A DNA stretch of 14,592 nucleotides from Oscillospiraceae bacterium. GTDB taxonomy: Bacteria; Bacillota; Clostridia; Oscillospirales; Ruminococcaceae. Positions within the stretch are counted from its first letter, which is position 1. The number at the start of each line of letters is the position of its first letter. The notes under the pieces were generated by a model that was not told where the DNA came from, made no database searches, and saw only the letters and a list, made by a program, of their open reading frames with translations. Both the position numbers and the translations under genes were made by a program. Location: assembly GCA_017828835.1 (NCBI GenBank), contig JAGAEK010000176.1:1-14592 (forward strand), given 5' to 3'. Shown here in pieces: positions 1 through 7,438 of the stretch.

Positions 1-2
1 AT

Positions 3-287
3 CCGAGAGAGATAGAAGAATTTTATCTGACTCACAGCAAGATCCGCGACGTTCAGGTAGTAGGAGTCAAGGATGAAAAATACGGAGAAGAAGCGTGCGC
101 TTATATTATTCTGAAAGACGGCGAAACTTCGAGCGAGGATGAGATGCGCGACTTCGGAAACGCACATATTGCAGGTCACAAAGTCCCGAGATATTTTGTA
201 TTTACCGAAGAATTTCCGATGAATGCCGCCGGCAAGATACTTAAATATAAAATGAAAGAGGATTTTGAAAAAAATTATTTAAAATAG
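3..287 (+). CDS. Acyl-CoA ligase (AMP-forming), C-terminal fragment
   Basis: This is the last 94 codons of a gene that begins before the window, read in the frame starting at base 3 and ending in TAG. It carries the C-terminal subdomain of the ANL adenylating superfamily. It opens with PREIEEF, which in the family lies just after the hinge region, and ends with NAAGKILKYKM, whose Lys after AAG is the usual adenylation-step lysine. The style (PREIEEF, VGVKDEKYGEE) is that of FadD or medium/long-chain fatty acyl-CoA ligases, not of the two synthetases that follow. The substrate cannot be told from this fragment. A new promoter starts 3 bases after the stop, so it may be a separate transcript, but a third acid-activating enzyme next to two others suggests a shared theme of carboxylic acid activation. 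Confidence 0.85.
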   Translation, partial: PREIEEFYLTHSKIRDVQVVGVKDEKYGEEACAYIILKDGETSSEDEMRDFGNAHIAGHKVPRYFVFTEEFPMNAAGKILKYKMKEDFEKNYLK

Positions 288-290
288 TTC

Positions 291-319
291 TTGACAAAGA
301 AAAAACGGTGTGTTATAAT
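291..319 (+). promoter_or_regulatory. Sigma-A type promoter of the first T-box unit
   Basis: A perfect TTGACA (291-296) and a perfect TATAAT (314-319) are separated by 17 bases. The expected transcription start is near 326. It sits directly after the stop of the upstream ligase fragment and directly before the first T-box leader. Such an exact consensus implies strong constitutive initiation, with control left to the leader. Confidence 0.85.
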
Positions 320-325
320 CTCTGC

Positions 326-620
326 ATAAATTTAATACCGACAAATAAAAGCTATGATGAAGACGGAATTTGCATATAAAAAGCTTTTCAGAGAGTTGAG
401 GACGGTGGAATCTCAGCAGGCAAATGCTCTTTCTTATCACTTCTGAGCTGAAGAGATGAAAGATGTTATATTGATTAGTTTCTTTCGTGATTGCTGCGTT
501 AATGCATAAGGCTTGTCAGAGCCTGAGGTGACATCCCTTTGAGGATGTAATTTGAGTGGTATCGCGGGTGTAATGATTAACTCGTCTCAAGTGTGTTTTC
601 TTGAGACGAGTTTATTTTAT
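326..620 (+). promoter_or_regulatory. T-box riboswitch leader 1, probable tRNA-Ile (specifier ATC)
   Basis: This is a tRNA-sensing leader that allows read-through when the cognate tRNA is uncharged. The T-box motif lies at about 549-570, with TGGT (557-560) to pair with the tRNA acceptor end; this predicts an A discriminator base. The apical part of stem I shows the AGAGAG element followed by hairpin arms 395-400 / 412-417 enclosing GACGGTGGAAT. The lower stem I pairs 351-353 with 446-448 and 359-362 (GAAG) with 440-443 (CTTC), with a kink-turn-like asymmetric loop between. The triplet just before that CTTC, followed by a purine, is ATC (436-438) then A439, which reads Ile. Stem III is 529-534 / 542-547 or close to it. 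The antiterminator would pair 552-556 with 586-590, competing with the terminator. T-box identity is firm; the specifier is inferred by position. Confidence 0.88.
579..620 (+). terminator. T-box 1 intrinsic terminator (attenuator)
   Basis: Perfect 13-bp inverted repeat: 579-591 pairs with 600-612 around an 8-base loop, followed by a T-rich tract (TATTTTAT). The 5' arm overlaps bases 580-590 needed for the antiterminator, so the two structures exclude each other, as expected of a transcriptional T-box. Confidence 0.88.
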
Positions 621-637
621 AATTCGGAGGGTTATTT

Positions 638-2908
638 ATGACTAAAGCAACGAACGCTGTGACGCAACTTATGGACATTGCTTTTCGTATCAAAGAGATG
701 CGGGAGATCATGGGCTTTTCTATTGAAGAAATGGCGGAAAAGACCGAGGTTACGTTGGAACAGTATAAAAAATTTGAAAAAGGCGAAAGCGATATGCCGT
801 TTACGTTTATACATAAATGCGCACTTGTGTTCGGTATGGAGATAAGCGAATTACTGGAAGGAAAAAGCGCGAAACTTTCGTCATATACCGTAACGAGAAA
901 GGGCAAAGGACGTCAGACGGCAAAAGAGGACGGGATAAATATTGCGAACCTGGCTCCAGAATTCAAAGGGAAAAAAGCCGAGCCGTATTGGGTCAAATAC
1001 GAATATTCCGCGGATCTGCAAAAGAAACCGATACACCTGACTAACCACAGCGGTCAGGAATTTGACCTTGTCGTTTCGGGTTCGCTGCTCGTTCAGGTCG
1101 GCGTTAATAAAGAAGTACTTAACGAGGGAGACAGTATATTTTATGATTCTTCAACGCCTCACGGTATGATAGCCGTCGGAGGAAAAGACTGTGAATTTTT
1201 AGCGTTCGTTATTTCCGGCGAGGACAAAAAAGAAGAGGAGATACGTGAAAGCGTTGTCGCGGTGAGACCTTCAACGAAGCTTCTGTGTGAAAAATTTGTT
1301 TCGACGAAAGAAAACGAAAACGGTGCACTTGAAAGTATCGAATTTTTGAATTACGATAAGTTCAATTTCGGATTCGACGTGGTCGATACGCTCGCCGCAA
1401 AATATCCCGATAAGCTTGCGATGCTGCATATAGACAGAGAAAAGAACGAACGCAGATTTACTTTCAGCGATATAAAGAAAGAGTCTGCAAGGTGTGCCAA
1501 CTATTTTAAAACGCTCGGCATCAAAAAGGGCGATAAGGTCATGCTTGTTTTAAAGCGCCATTATCAGTTTTGGTTTGCTATGATAGCACTTCACAAAATC
1601 GGCGCGATAGCGATACCGGCGACGTATCTGTTGAAACAGCACGATTTTGAATATAGGTTCAGAGCAGCCGACGTTTCGGCAATACTTTGTACCTCTGACG
1701 GCGACGTGGCGGAGATAGCGGATAAAGCGGCGGAAAGCGTGGGCGGAGTCAATATTAAAATAATGGTCGGAGGGAAACGTAACGGATGGCACGATTTTGA
1801 TTCGGAATATCCCGTATATTCGAGTCATTTCAACCGTAGCGACGATATTCCCGGCGGCAATGATCCCGCGCTTATCTTTTTCTCTTCGGGAACGACGGGC
1901 GAGCCGAAGATGGTCGAGCATGCTCATACCTACGCGCTCGGACATTTCGTTACCGCAAAATATTGGCATTGCTGTGAAAGAGACGGCCTGCATTTAACGA
2001 TTTCCGATACGGGCTGGGGCAAATCTCTTTGGGGTAAGCTCTACGGCCAATGGCTTTGCGAAGGTGCGGTTTTCGTATATGATTTTGATAGGTTTGACGC
2101 GGCTGACATTTTGCCGATGTTCGCAAAATATAAGATAACTACGTTCTGTGCGCCTCCGACAATGCTTCGGATGATGATAAAAGAGGATTTATCCAAATAT
2201 GATTTCTCATCGGTAAAACACATGACGACGGCGGGCGAAGCGCTTAATCCGGAGGTAGCGAAACAGTTCAAAAAAGCGACCGGACTTACGATTTACGAAG
2301 GTTTCGGACAGACTGAAACAACGCTTACGATTGCGAATCTTTACGGAACAAAGCCGAAGATCGGTTCAATGGGCAAAGCGTCGCCGCAATATCATGTTGA
2401 AGTCGTTGACAGCGAAGGGCATCCCGTTGAAAATGGTGAGACCGGCGAAATCGTCGTATGTCTTGACAAGGGAGATCCGCTCGGATTATTCAAACAGTAT
2501 TGCAAAGAGCCGGAAAAGACGGCTGAATGCAGAAGAAATAATATGTATCATACCGGCGATACCGCTTGGCGTGATGAGGACGGATATTTCTGGTATGTCG
2601 GCAGAGTCGACGATATTATCAAATCCTCAGGTTACCGTATAGGGCCGTTTGAAATCGAAAACGTTATCATGGAGCTGCCGTACGTGCTTGAATGCGGCGT
2701 TTCGGCGGAGCCGGATGAAGTCAGAGGACAGATCGTCAAGGCGAGCGTAGTTCTCGTCAAGGGAACGGAGCCGACCGAAGAATTGAAAAAAGATATACAA
2801 AATTACGTCAAGAGCCATACGGCTCCGTATAAGTATCCGCGGCTTGTTGTGTTCAGGGATGAGCTTCCGAAAACAACGAGCGGAAAAATACAAAGAAATA
2901 AACTGTAA
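638..2908 (+). CDS. XRE HTH-cupin-acyl-CoA synthetase fusion (copy 1)
   Basis: A 756-residue protein whose expected activity is ATP-dependent activation of a carboxylic acid to acyl-CoA with release of AMP. GGAGGG (626-631), 6 bases before ATG 638, fixes the start. Residues about 16-73 form an XRE helix-turn-helix. Residues about 128-192 form a cupin barrel (HSGQEFD... SSTPHGM), the usual layout of XRE-cupin repressors. From about 236 to the end is an ANL adenylation domain: SSGTTGEPK at 415-423, a YEGFGQTET motif, TGD and GRVDDIIKSSGYR, and the adenylation lysine K750 in SGKIQR. The adenylation part resembles acetyl/medium-chain (ACSM-like) synthetases. Family enzymes of this kind take short and branched acids, so 2-methylbutyrate is a reasonable guess given the Ile T-box. 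Substrate and DNA binding are inference. It is a paralogue of the gene at 3243-5531. Confidence 0.88.
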   Translation: MTKATNAVTQLMDIAFRIKEMREIMGFSIEEMAEKTEVTLEQYKKFEKGESDMPFTFIHKCALVFGMEISELLEGKSAKLSSYTVTRKGKGRQTAKEDGINIANLAPEFKGKKAEPYWVKYEYSADLQKKPIHLTNHSGQEFDLVVSGSLLVQVGVNKEVLNEGDSIFYDSSTPHGMIAVGGKDCEFLAFVISGEDKKEEEIRESVVAVRPSTKLLCEKFVSTKENENGALESIEFLNYDKFNFGFDVVDTLAAKYPDKLAMLHIDREKNERRFTFSDIKKESARCANYFKTLGIKKGDKVMLVLKRHYQFWFAMIALHKIGAIAIPATYLLKQHDFEYRFRAADVSAILCTSDGDVAEIADKAAESVGGVNIKIMVGGKRNGWHDFDSEYPVYSSHFNRSDDIPGGNDPALIFFSSGTTGEPKMVEHAHTYALGHFVTAKYWHCCERDGLHLTISDTGWGKSLWGKLYGQWLCEGAVFVYDFDRFDAADILPMFAKYKITTFCAPPTMLRMMIKEDLSKYDFSSVKHMTTAGEALNPEVAKQFKKATGLTIYEGFGQTETTLTIANLYGTKPKIGSMGKASPQYHVEVVDSEGHPVENGETGEIVVCLDKGDPLGLFKQYCKEPEKTAECRRNNMYHTGDTAWRDEDGYFWYVGRVDDIIKSSGYRIGPFEIENVIMELPYVLECGVSAEPDEVRGQIVKASVVLVKGTEPTEELKKDIQNYVKSHTAPYKYPRLVVFRDELPKTTSGKIQRNKL

Positions 2909-2915
2909 ATTTTTG

Positions 2916-2944
2916 TTGACAAATGAGAAACAGTGTATTATACT
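2916..2944 (+). promoter_or_regulatory. Promoter of the second T-box unit
   Basis: TTGACA (2916-2921) and TATACT (2939-2944) are 17 bases apart. The predicted start is about 2951, just before the second leader. No terminator lies between the end of the first fusion gene (2908) and this promoter, so transcripts from the first promoter should also run into this leader. Confidence 0.75.
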
Positions 2945-2950
2945 TTGGAT

Positions 2951-3217
2951 AAAGGCAAAGACGAAGAGAGTTTTTTAACACCGCATTCAGAGAGATAACG
3001 GTCGGTGCGAGTTATCGGTAGGATAAAAAACTGTAGCTTCAGAGCCGGAGGGAAGAAAGCATATATGTTAGTAGAGCCCTTCCGTGATTGCTGCGTTAAT
3101 GCATAAGGTTTGTTGGAACCTGAGGGGCGCTTTGAGCGCAATTTGAGTGGTACCGCGGGTGTGTTTTGATTTAACGCTCGTCTCAAAGTATAATACTTTG
3201 GGACGGGTTTTTGTTTT
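2951..3217 (+). promoter_or_regulatory. T-box riboswitch leader 2, probable tRNA-Val (specifier GTA)
   Basis: This is a second tRNA-sensing leader, clearly a duplicate of the first. The T-box motif starts at about 3140 and matches the GTGGTACCGCG consensus; TGGT is at 3148-3151, again predicting an A discriminator. Stem I: 2954-2956 pairs with 3044-3046, GAAG (2963-2966) pairs with CTTC (3037-3040), and 2969-2977 pairs with 3024-3032. The triplet before CTTC, followed by a purine, is GTA (3033-3035) then G3036, which reads Val. The AGAGAG apical element is at about 2990-2995. A 26-base segment (3083-3108) is identical to 486-511 in leader 1 and probably belongs to stem II or IIA/B. Stem III is GCGC/GCGC around TTTGA just before the T-box. 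Specifier choice is positional inference. Confidence 0.88.
3176..3217 (+). terminator. T-box 2 intrinsic terminator (attenuator)
   Basis: Arms 3176-3190 and 3194-3208 pair over 15 positions, including a few G-U pairs, around a 3-base loop. A run TTTTTGTTTT follows. It is the off-state of leader 2 and should gate everything from the second synthetase to the VOR genes, including read-through from the first promoter. Confidence 0.88.
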
Positions 3218-3242
3218 AAGTCCCAATAACGGAGGGTATGGT

Positions 3243-5531
3243 ATGCAACAATTGACCGAACTTGATTATAAAATCAAGGAAATGGCGGCACGTATCAAGG
3301 AGCTGCGTGAGATCGAGGGTATTTCCGCTGAAGAGATGGCTGTTAAAACCGACGTCAGCGTTGAAGAATATCTGCTTTGCGAAAGCGGAGAAAGCGATCT
3401 TAACTTTGCGTTCATTTACCGCTGTGCGTTAGCGCTTGACGTGAACGTTACCGATATTATCGAAGGATACAGTCCGACGCTGAAAACTTTCACGGTCACA
3501 AGAAAAAGTAAAGGTCAGGAAATTGCGAAGGCGCACGGTATGACCTATTACAATATGGCTTATGCGTTCAAAAACAGGATCGCCGAGCCGCTTTACGTAA
3601 AAAGCAAATATAACGAGTCGGCACAAACCAAAGATATTGAGCTGACGACTCACGAGGGGCAGGAACTCGACATAGTGATATCGGGAAAACTTCGCGTTCA
3701 GATCGGCGAACACAGCGAGATACTGAGCGAAGGCGATACTATTTATTTTAATTCTTCAACTCCTCACGGTATGATCGCGGTCGGAGGAGAAGACTGTGAG
3801 TTTTACGCTATTGTCTTGAATCCGACAGGTGAACCGATACCGGAGCTTATGCCGGCAAAAGCGATAGTAGACGAAAAAGAGGTCAAACAGGATCTAAACG
3901 ACAGGATTTACCGCAAATACGTCGACGTTGTTAAAAACGAACAGACAACGCCGACTTCCATCAAATTCAAAAATACCGAAAAATTCAATTTTGCATTTGA
4001 CGTAGTTGACGAGATGGCGAAACGCGCACCGGATAAGCTTGCGATGCTTCATTTGGACCGTTTCGGTACAGAACGCAGATTTACTTTTCTCGATATGAAA
4101 AAAGAGTCAGCGAGATGTGCGAACTATTTCAGTTCTATCGGTATCAGCAAGGGCGACCGGGTAATGCTCGTTTTGAGGAGAAATTATCAGTTCTGGCCTA
4201 TAATGCTGGGACTTAACAAATTGGGAGCCATTGCGATACCTGCGACAAGTCAGCTTCTCCCTCACGATCTTGAATACAGATTCAAAAAAGCCGGAGTAAC
4301 AACGATAATATGTACTTGCGACGATAACTCGCCCGAATACGTTGAAGAAGCGATGAAATCGTATGACGGAATAAAAAACAGGATATCAGTCGGAGGTAAA
4401 CGCGACGGCTGGAGAGAGTTCGACAAGGAATATAAAATGTTCAGCTCGAAATTCGAGCGTACCGAGGATTCGCCCTGCGGTGACGATCTGCTGCTTATGT
4501 ATTTCACTTCGGGAACGTCAGGGTATCCGAAGATCGCCGCGCATAATCACAAATACCCGTTGGGACATTTCGTTACGGCGAAATATTGGCATTGCTGCGA
4601 TCCGGACGGACTGCATTTTACGATATCAGACACCGGTTGGGCAAAGGCAATGTGGGGCAAGCTTTACGGTCAATGGTTCTGTGAAGCGGCAACGTTCGTA
4701 TATGATTTTGACAGATTCGACGCGTCAAAGATACTTCCGCTTTTTGCGAAATATAATATAACGACGTTCTGCGCGCCTCCGACGATGCTTCGTATGATGA
4801 TAAAAGAGGATCTGTCCAAATACGATTTTTCATCCGTGAAACATATGACTACGGCGGGAGAGGCGTTGAACCCGGAGGTCTACAGACAGTTCCATAAGGC
4901 GACCGGACTTTACGTGATCGAGGGCTTCGGACAAACTGAAAGTACTATGATGATCGGAAATCTTCGCGGTGCGCCTCATAAAGTCGGATCAATGGGCAAA
5001 CCGTGTCCGATATATGATATTGAGCTTCTGGATTCGAACGGGAATAAGGTCGCCCCGGGTGAGACAGGTGAGATTTGCGTAAACCTCAAGAACGGATTCC
5101 CCTGCGGACTGTTTACCGGATATTATAACGATCCCGAACATACGAAAGAAGCGATACACGACGGATATTATCACACCGGCGATACCGCCTGGGCGGATGA
5201 GGACGGATTTTTCTGGTTTGTCGGAAGAGTCGACGACGTTATCAAATCTTCGGGCTACCGCATAGGACCTTTTGAGATAGAAAGCGTTATTATGGAACTG
5301 CCCTACGTGCTTGAATGCGGCGTTTCGGCGGAGCCGGATGAAATAAGAGGACAGATCGTCAAGGCAAGCGTAGTTCTCGTCAAAGGCAAAGAGCCGACGG
5401 AAGAATTAAAGAAAGAGATACAGAATTACGTCAAGAGCCATACGGCGCCTTATAAATATCCGCGGCTCGTGGTGTTCAGAGACGAACTTCCGAAAACAAC
5501 GAGCGGAAAGATCCAAAGAAATAAGCTGTAA
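3243..5531 (+). CDS. XRE HTH-cupin-acyl-CoA synthetase fusion (copy 2)
   Basis: A 762-residue paralogue of the first fusion, with the same order: XRE helix-turn-helix (about 12-70), cupin (about 125-190, HEGQELD and SSTPHGM), then an AMP-forming acyl-CoA synthetase domain ending in SGKIQRNKL with adenylation lysine K756. The frame is open further upstream to 3147, but that start lies inside the T-box terminator region. ATG 3243, preceded by GGAGGG at 3231-3236 (6-base gap), is the real start. The T-box for Val suggests isobutyrate to isobutyryl-CoA, but this is inference. The N-terminal third differs much more from copy 1 than the C-terminal 100 residues, which are nearly identical. It heads the long operon ending at 10661. 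Confidence 0.88.
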   Translation: MQQLTELDYKIKEMAARIKELREIEGISAEEMAVKTDVSVEEYLLCESGESDLNFAFIYRCALALDVNVTDIIEGYSPTLKTFTVTRKSKGQEIAKAHGMTYYNMAYAFKNRIAEPLYVKSKYNESAQTKDIELTTHEGQELDIVISGKLRVQIGEHSEILSEGDTIYFNSSTPHGMIAVGGEDCEFYAIVLNPTGEPIPELMPAKAIVDEKEVKQDLNDRIYRKYVDVVKNEQTTPTSIKFKNTEKFNFAFDVVDEMAKRAPDKLAMLHLDRFGTERRFTFLDMKKESARCANYFSSIGISKGDRVMLVLRRNYQFWPIMLGLNKLGAIAIPATSQLLPHDLEYRFKKAGVTTIICTCDDNSPEYVEEAMKSYDGIKNRISVGGKRDGWREFDKEYKMFSSKFERTEDSPCGDDLLLMYFTSGTSGYPKIAAHNHKYPLGHFVTAKYWHCCDPDGLHFTISDTGWAKAMWGKLYGQWFCEAATFVYDFDRFDASKILPLFAKYNITTFCAPPTMLRMMIKEDLSKYDFSSVKHMTTAGEALNPEVYRQFHKATGLYVIEGFGQTESTMMIGNLRGAPHKVGSMGKPCPIYDIELLDSNGNKVAPGETGEICVNLKNGFPCGLFTGYYNDPEHTKEAIHDGYYHTGDTAWADEDGFFWFVGRVDDVIKSSGYRIGPFEIESVIMELPYVLECGVSAEPDEIRGQIVKASVVLVKGKEPTEELKKEIQNYVKSHTAPYKYPRLVVFRDELPKTTSGKIQRNKL

Positions 5532-5540
5532 GAGGTGATC
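5531..5540 (+). promoter_or_regulatory. Extended Shine-Dalgarno that questions the nitrilase start
   Basis: Bases AGAGGTGATC match the complement of the 16S rRNA 3' end over nine consecutive positions (GAGGTGATC). The GTG at 5535 that would open the next gene lies inside this site and has no Shine-Dalgarno of its own. The codon at normal spacing is ACG (5544-5546), one transition away from ATG. Confidence 0.55.
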
Positions 5541-6332
5541 AAAACGAAAATATCTCTTATTCAGATGGACGTTAAGTTGAACGATCCGAAAAGTAATTTC
5601 GAAAAAGCTGAACGTCTTATTGGAACGGCTATGAAAAGTGATCCCGATACCGTTGTTTTACCGGAAACTTTCAACGTCGGATTTTCACCGAAGGATATAA
5701 AGAGCGAACTTTGCGACCAAAACGGTGAAGCCGCCAAAAAAGAATTTGGAGCACTTGCGGAAAAATACGGAGTGAACGTTGTTGCGGGATCGGTCGCCAA
5801 CTTTAAAAACGGCAAGCTTTATAACACGGCTTACGTTTTTGACCGTGGGGGCGAATGTGTCGCAGAATATGACAAGACCCACCTTTTTTCGCCTATGGGT
5901 GAGGATAAATATTTTTCCAAAGGCGATAAAACGGTAAGATTTTTGCTTGACGGTAAAGCCTGTACGATTATTATTTGTTACGATTTGAGATTTCCCGAAC
6001 TGGTAAGGACCGTAACGGCGAAAGAGAGAACCGATTTTCTGTTTATCGTTTCTCAATGGCCTGAAGTCAGGATCCCGCATCTTAAAGCGCTTGTTACCGC
6101 CAGAGCGATTGAAAATCAGATGTTTGCTGTGTGCTGCAATTCCTGTGGAAAAGCGGGAGAAACAAAATACGGCGGTAATTCGATGATAGTGGACCCGCTT
6201 GGAGAAACGCTTGCCGGTGCGTCAGGTGATGAAACGATCATAACGGCGGAATGTGATACCGGTATTTTATCTGATATAAGGTCGTCAATAAATGTGTTTG
6301 CCGACAGGCGAGCAGAAATTTATAAAATGTAA
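5535..6332 (+). CDS. Nitrilase-superfamily amidase (omega-amidase-like)
   Basis: A carbon-nitrogen hydrolase of 265 residues, counted from GTG 5535, with the full Glu-Lys-Cys triad: E44 (PETFNVGFS), K114 (YDKTHLFSP) and C148 (IICYDLRFPE). Length and the later WP..R..H / ARAIENQ pattern are those of the YafV/NIT2 branch. Its known members are omega-amidases that hydrolyse 2-oxoglutaramate or 2-oxosuccinamate to 2-oxoacids. No signal peptide is seen, so it is cytoplasmic. The start is unsure: GTG 5535 lies inside a strong ribosome binding site, while an ACG at 5544 would give an N-terminus (M)KISLIQMD typical of the family. It follows the second synthetase by 3 bases and is co-transcribed with ilvE and VOR. 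Its role there is unclear; removing an amide by-product of transamination is one possibility. Confidence 0.88.
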   Translation: MIKTKISLIQMDVKLNDPKSNFEKAERLIGTAMKSDPDTVVLPETFNVGFSPKDIKSELCDQNGEAAKKEFGALAEKYGVNVVAGSVANFKNGKLYNTAYVFDRGGECVAEYDKTHLFSPMGEDKYFSKGDKTVRFLLDGKACTIIICYDLRFPELVRTVTAKERTDFLFIVSQWPEVRIPHLKALVTARAIENQMFAVCCNSCGKAGETKYGGNSMIVDPLGETLAGASGDETIITAECDTGILSDIRSSINVFADRRAEIYKM

Positions 6333-6357
6333 TAATTATAAAAAGGAGATATTAGAT

Positions 6358-7437
6358 ATGGAGTACAATTTTTCCGTAACAAAAACCAAAAATCCGAAAC
6401 CCCGTCCTCAGGACGAAAGCAAATTGGGATTCGGCAGAGTGTTTACCGACCATATGTTTGTTGTTGAATGGAATAAGGGAGAGGGATGGCATGACGCGAA
6501 GATAGTTCCGTTTGATTATTTGACCATACATCCGGCTTCTACCGTTTTGCACTATGGCTCCGAAGTCTTTGAAGGACTCAAGGCCTACAGATGGGCAGAC
6601 GGTTCTGTCAAGCTTTTCCGCCCGATAGAAAATATCAGAAGGATCAACCGTTCGGCGGAACGTATGGGACTGCCGCAGATCCCCGAGGAACTTATGATGG
6701 AAGGACTGCTCAAACTCGTCGAGCTTGACGCCGATTGGGTACCGCACGGCGAAGGAACCAGCCTCTATATCCGTCCGTTTATGATCGGCGACGATGAACA
6801 CCTCGGCGTTCACGGTGTGGCGCACGCGAGATTCTATATTATACTTTCACCCTCTGGCAGCTACTATAAGGGCGGACTTGCTCCTGTTAAAATTATGATC
6901 GAGAGCCATGACGTACGCGCGGTGCGCGGCGGCACGGGTGAAGCAAAATGCGGCGGTAACTATGCTGCGAGCGTCAGAGCCGGCGAAAAAGCAGAAGAAA
7001 AGGGCTTTGCTCAGGTTCTTTGGCTGGATGGAGTCGAGCAGAAATATATCGAGGAAGTCGGCGCGATGAACATAATGTTCAAAATCGACGGCAAGATCGT
7101 AACTCCGGCGCTGACCGGTTCGATACTTCCCGGTATAACGAGAAAATCAATAATCGAGTTCTTGAGAAACGAAGGAACAATAGTCGAAGAACGCCGTATA
7201 TCGGTCGACGAGCTTGCAAAAGCGCTTGAAGACGGCAAACTCGAGGAGGCTTGGGGATGCGGAACGGCTGCGGTAGTCTCGCCCGTAGGACTTCTTTCAT
7301 ATAACGGTAAAGACTATGTTATAGGCGGCGGTAAGATCGGTGCCGTAACTCAGAAACTCTACGATGAGCTGACGGGTATCCAATGGGGCAAACAGCCCGA
7401 TCCTTTCGGATGGATAGTTCCCGTAACCAAAGCTTGA
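6358..7437 (+). CDS. ilvE: Branched-chain amino acid aminotransferase, class II type
   Basis: A PLP-dependent transaminase of 359 residues that interconverts Val, Ile and Leu with their 2-oxoacids, using glutamate/2-oxoglutarate. The fold-type IV motif GGTGEAKCGGNYA places the Schiff-base lysine at K197. Other family blocks are HYGSEVFEGLKAYR, with RPIENIRRINRSAERM following, and TGSILPGITRKSIIE. The length fits the longer (about 355-residue) BCAT group. ATG 6358 has AAGGAG at 6343-6348; an upstream in-frame ATG at 6292 overlaps the nitrilase gene and lacks support. In the operon it would perform the last step, amination of the branched 2-oxoacid made by VOR. This matches the Ile and Val specifiers of the two T-boxes. 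Confidence 0.95.
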   Translation: MEYNFSVTKTKNPKPRPQDESKLGFGRVFTDHMFVVEWNKGEGWHDAKIVPFDYLTIHPASTVLHYGSEVFEGLKAYRWADGSVKLFRPIENIRRINRSAERMGLPQIPEELMMEGLLKLVELDADWVPHGEGTSLYIRPFMIGDDEHLGVHGVAHARFYIILSPSGSYYKGGLAPVKIMIESHDVRAVRGGTGEAKCGGNYAASVRAGEKAEEKGFAQVLWLDGVEQKYIEEVGAMNIMFKIDGKIVTPALTGSILPGITRKSIIEFLRNEGTIVEERRISVDELAKALEDGKLEEAWGCGTAAVVSPVGLLSYNGKDYVIGGGKIGAVTQKLYDELTGIQWGKQPDPFGWIVPVTKA

Positions 7438-7438
7438 G

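Noticed and set aside
3147..3242. An upstream start at 3147 that would add 32 residues to the second fusion protein
   Set aside because: It falls within the T-box and terminator and has no ribosome site; the added peptide has no counterpart in the paralogue.
6292..6357. An upstream start at 6292 for ilvE
   Set aside because: It overlaps the amidase coding region and lacks a ribosome site, whereas AAGGAG sits correctly before ATG 6358.
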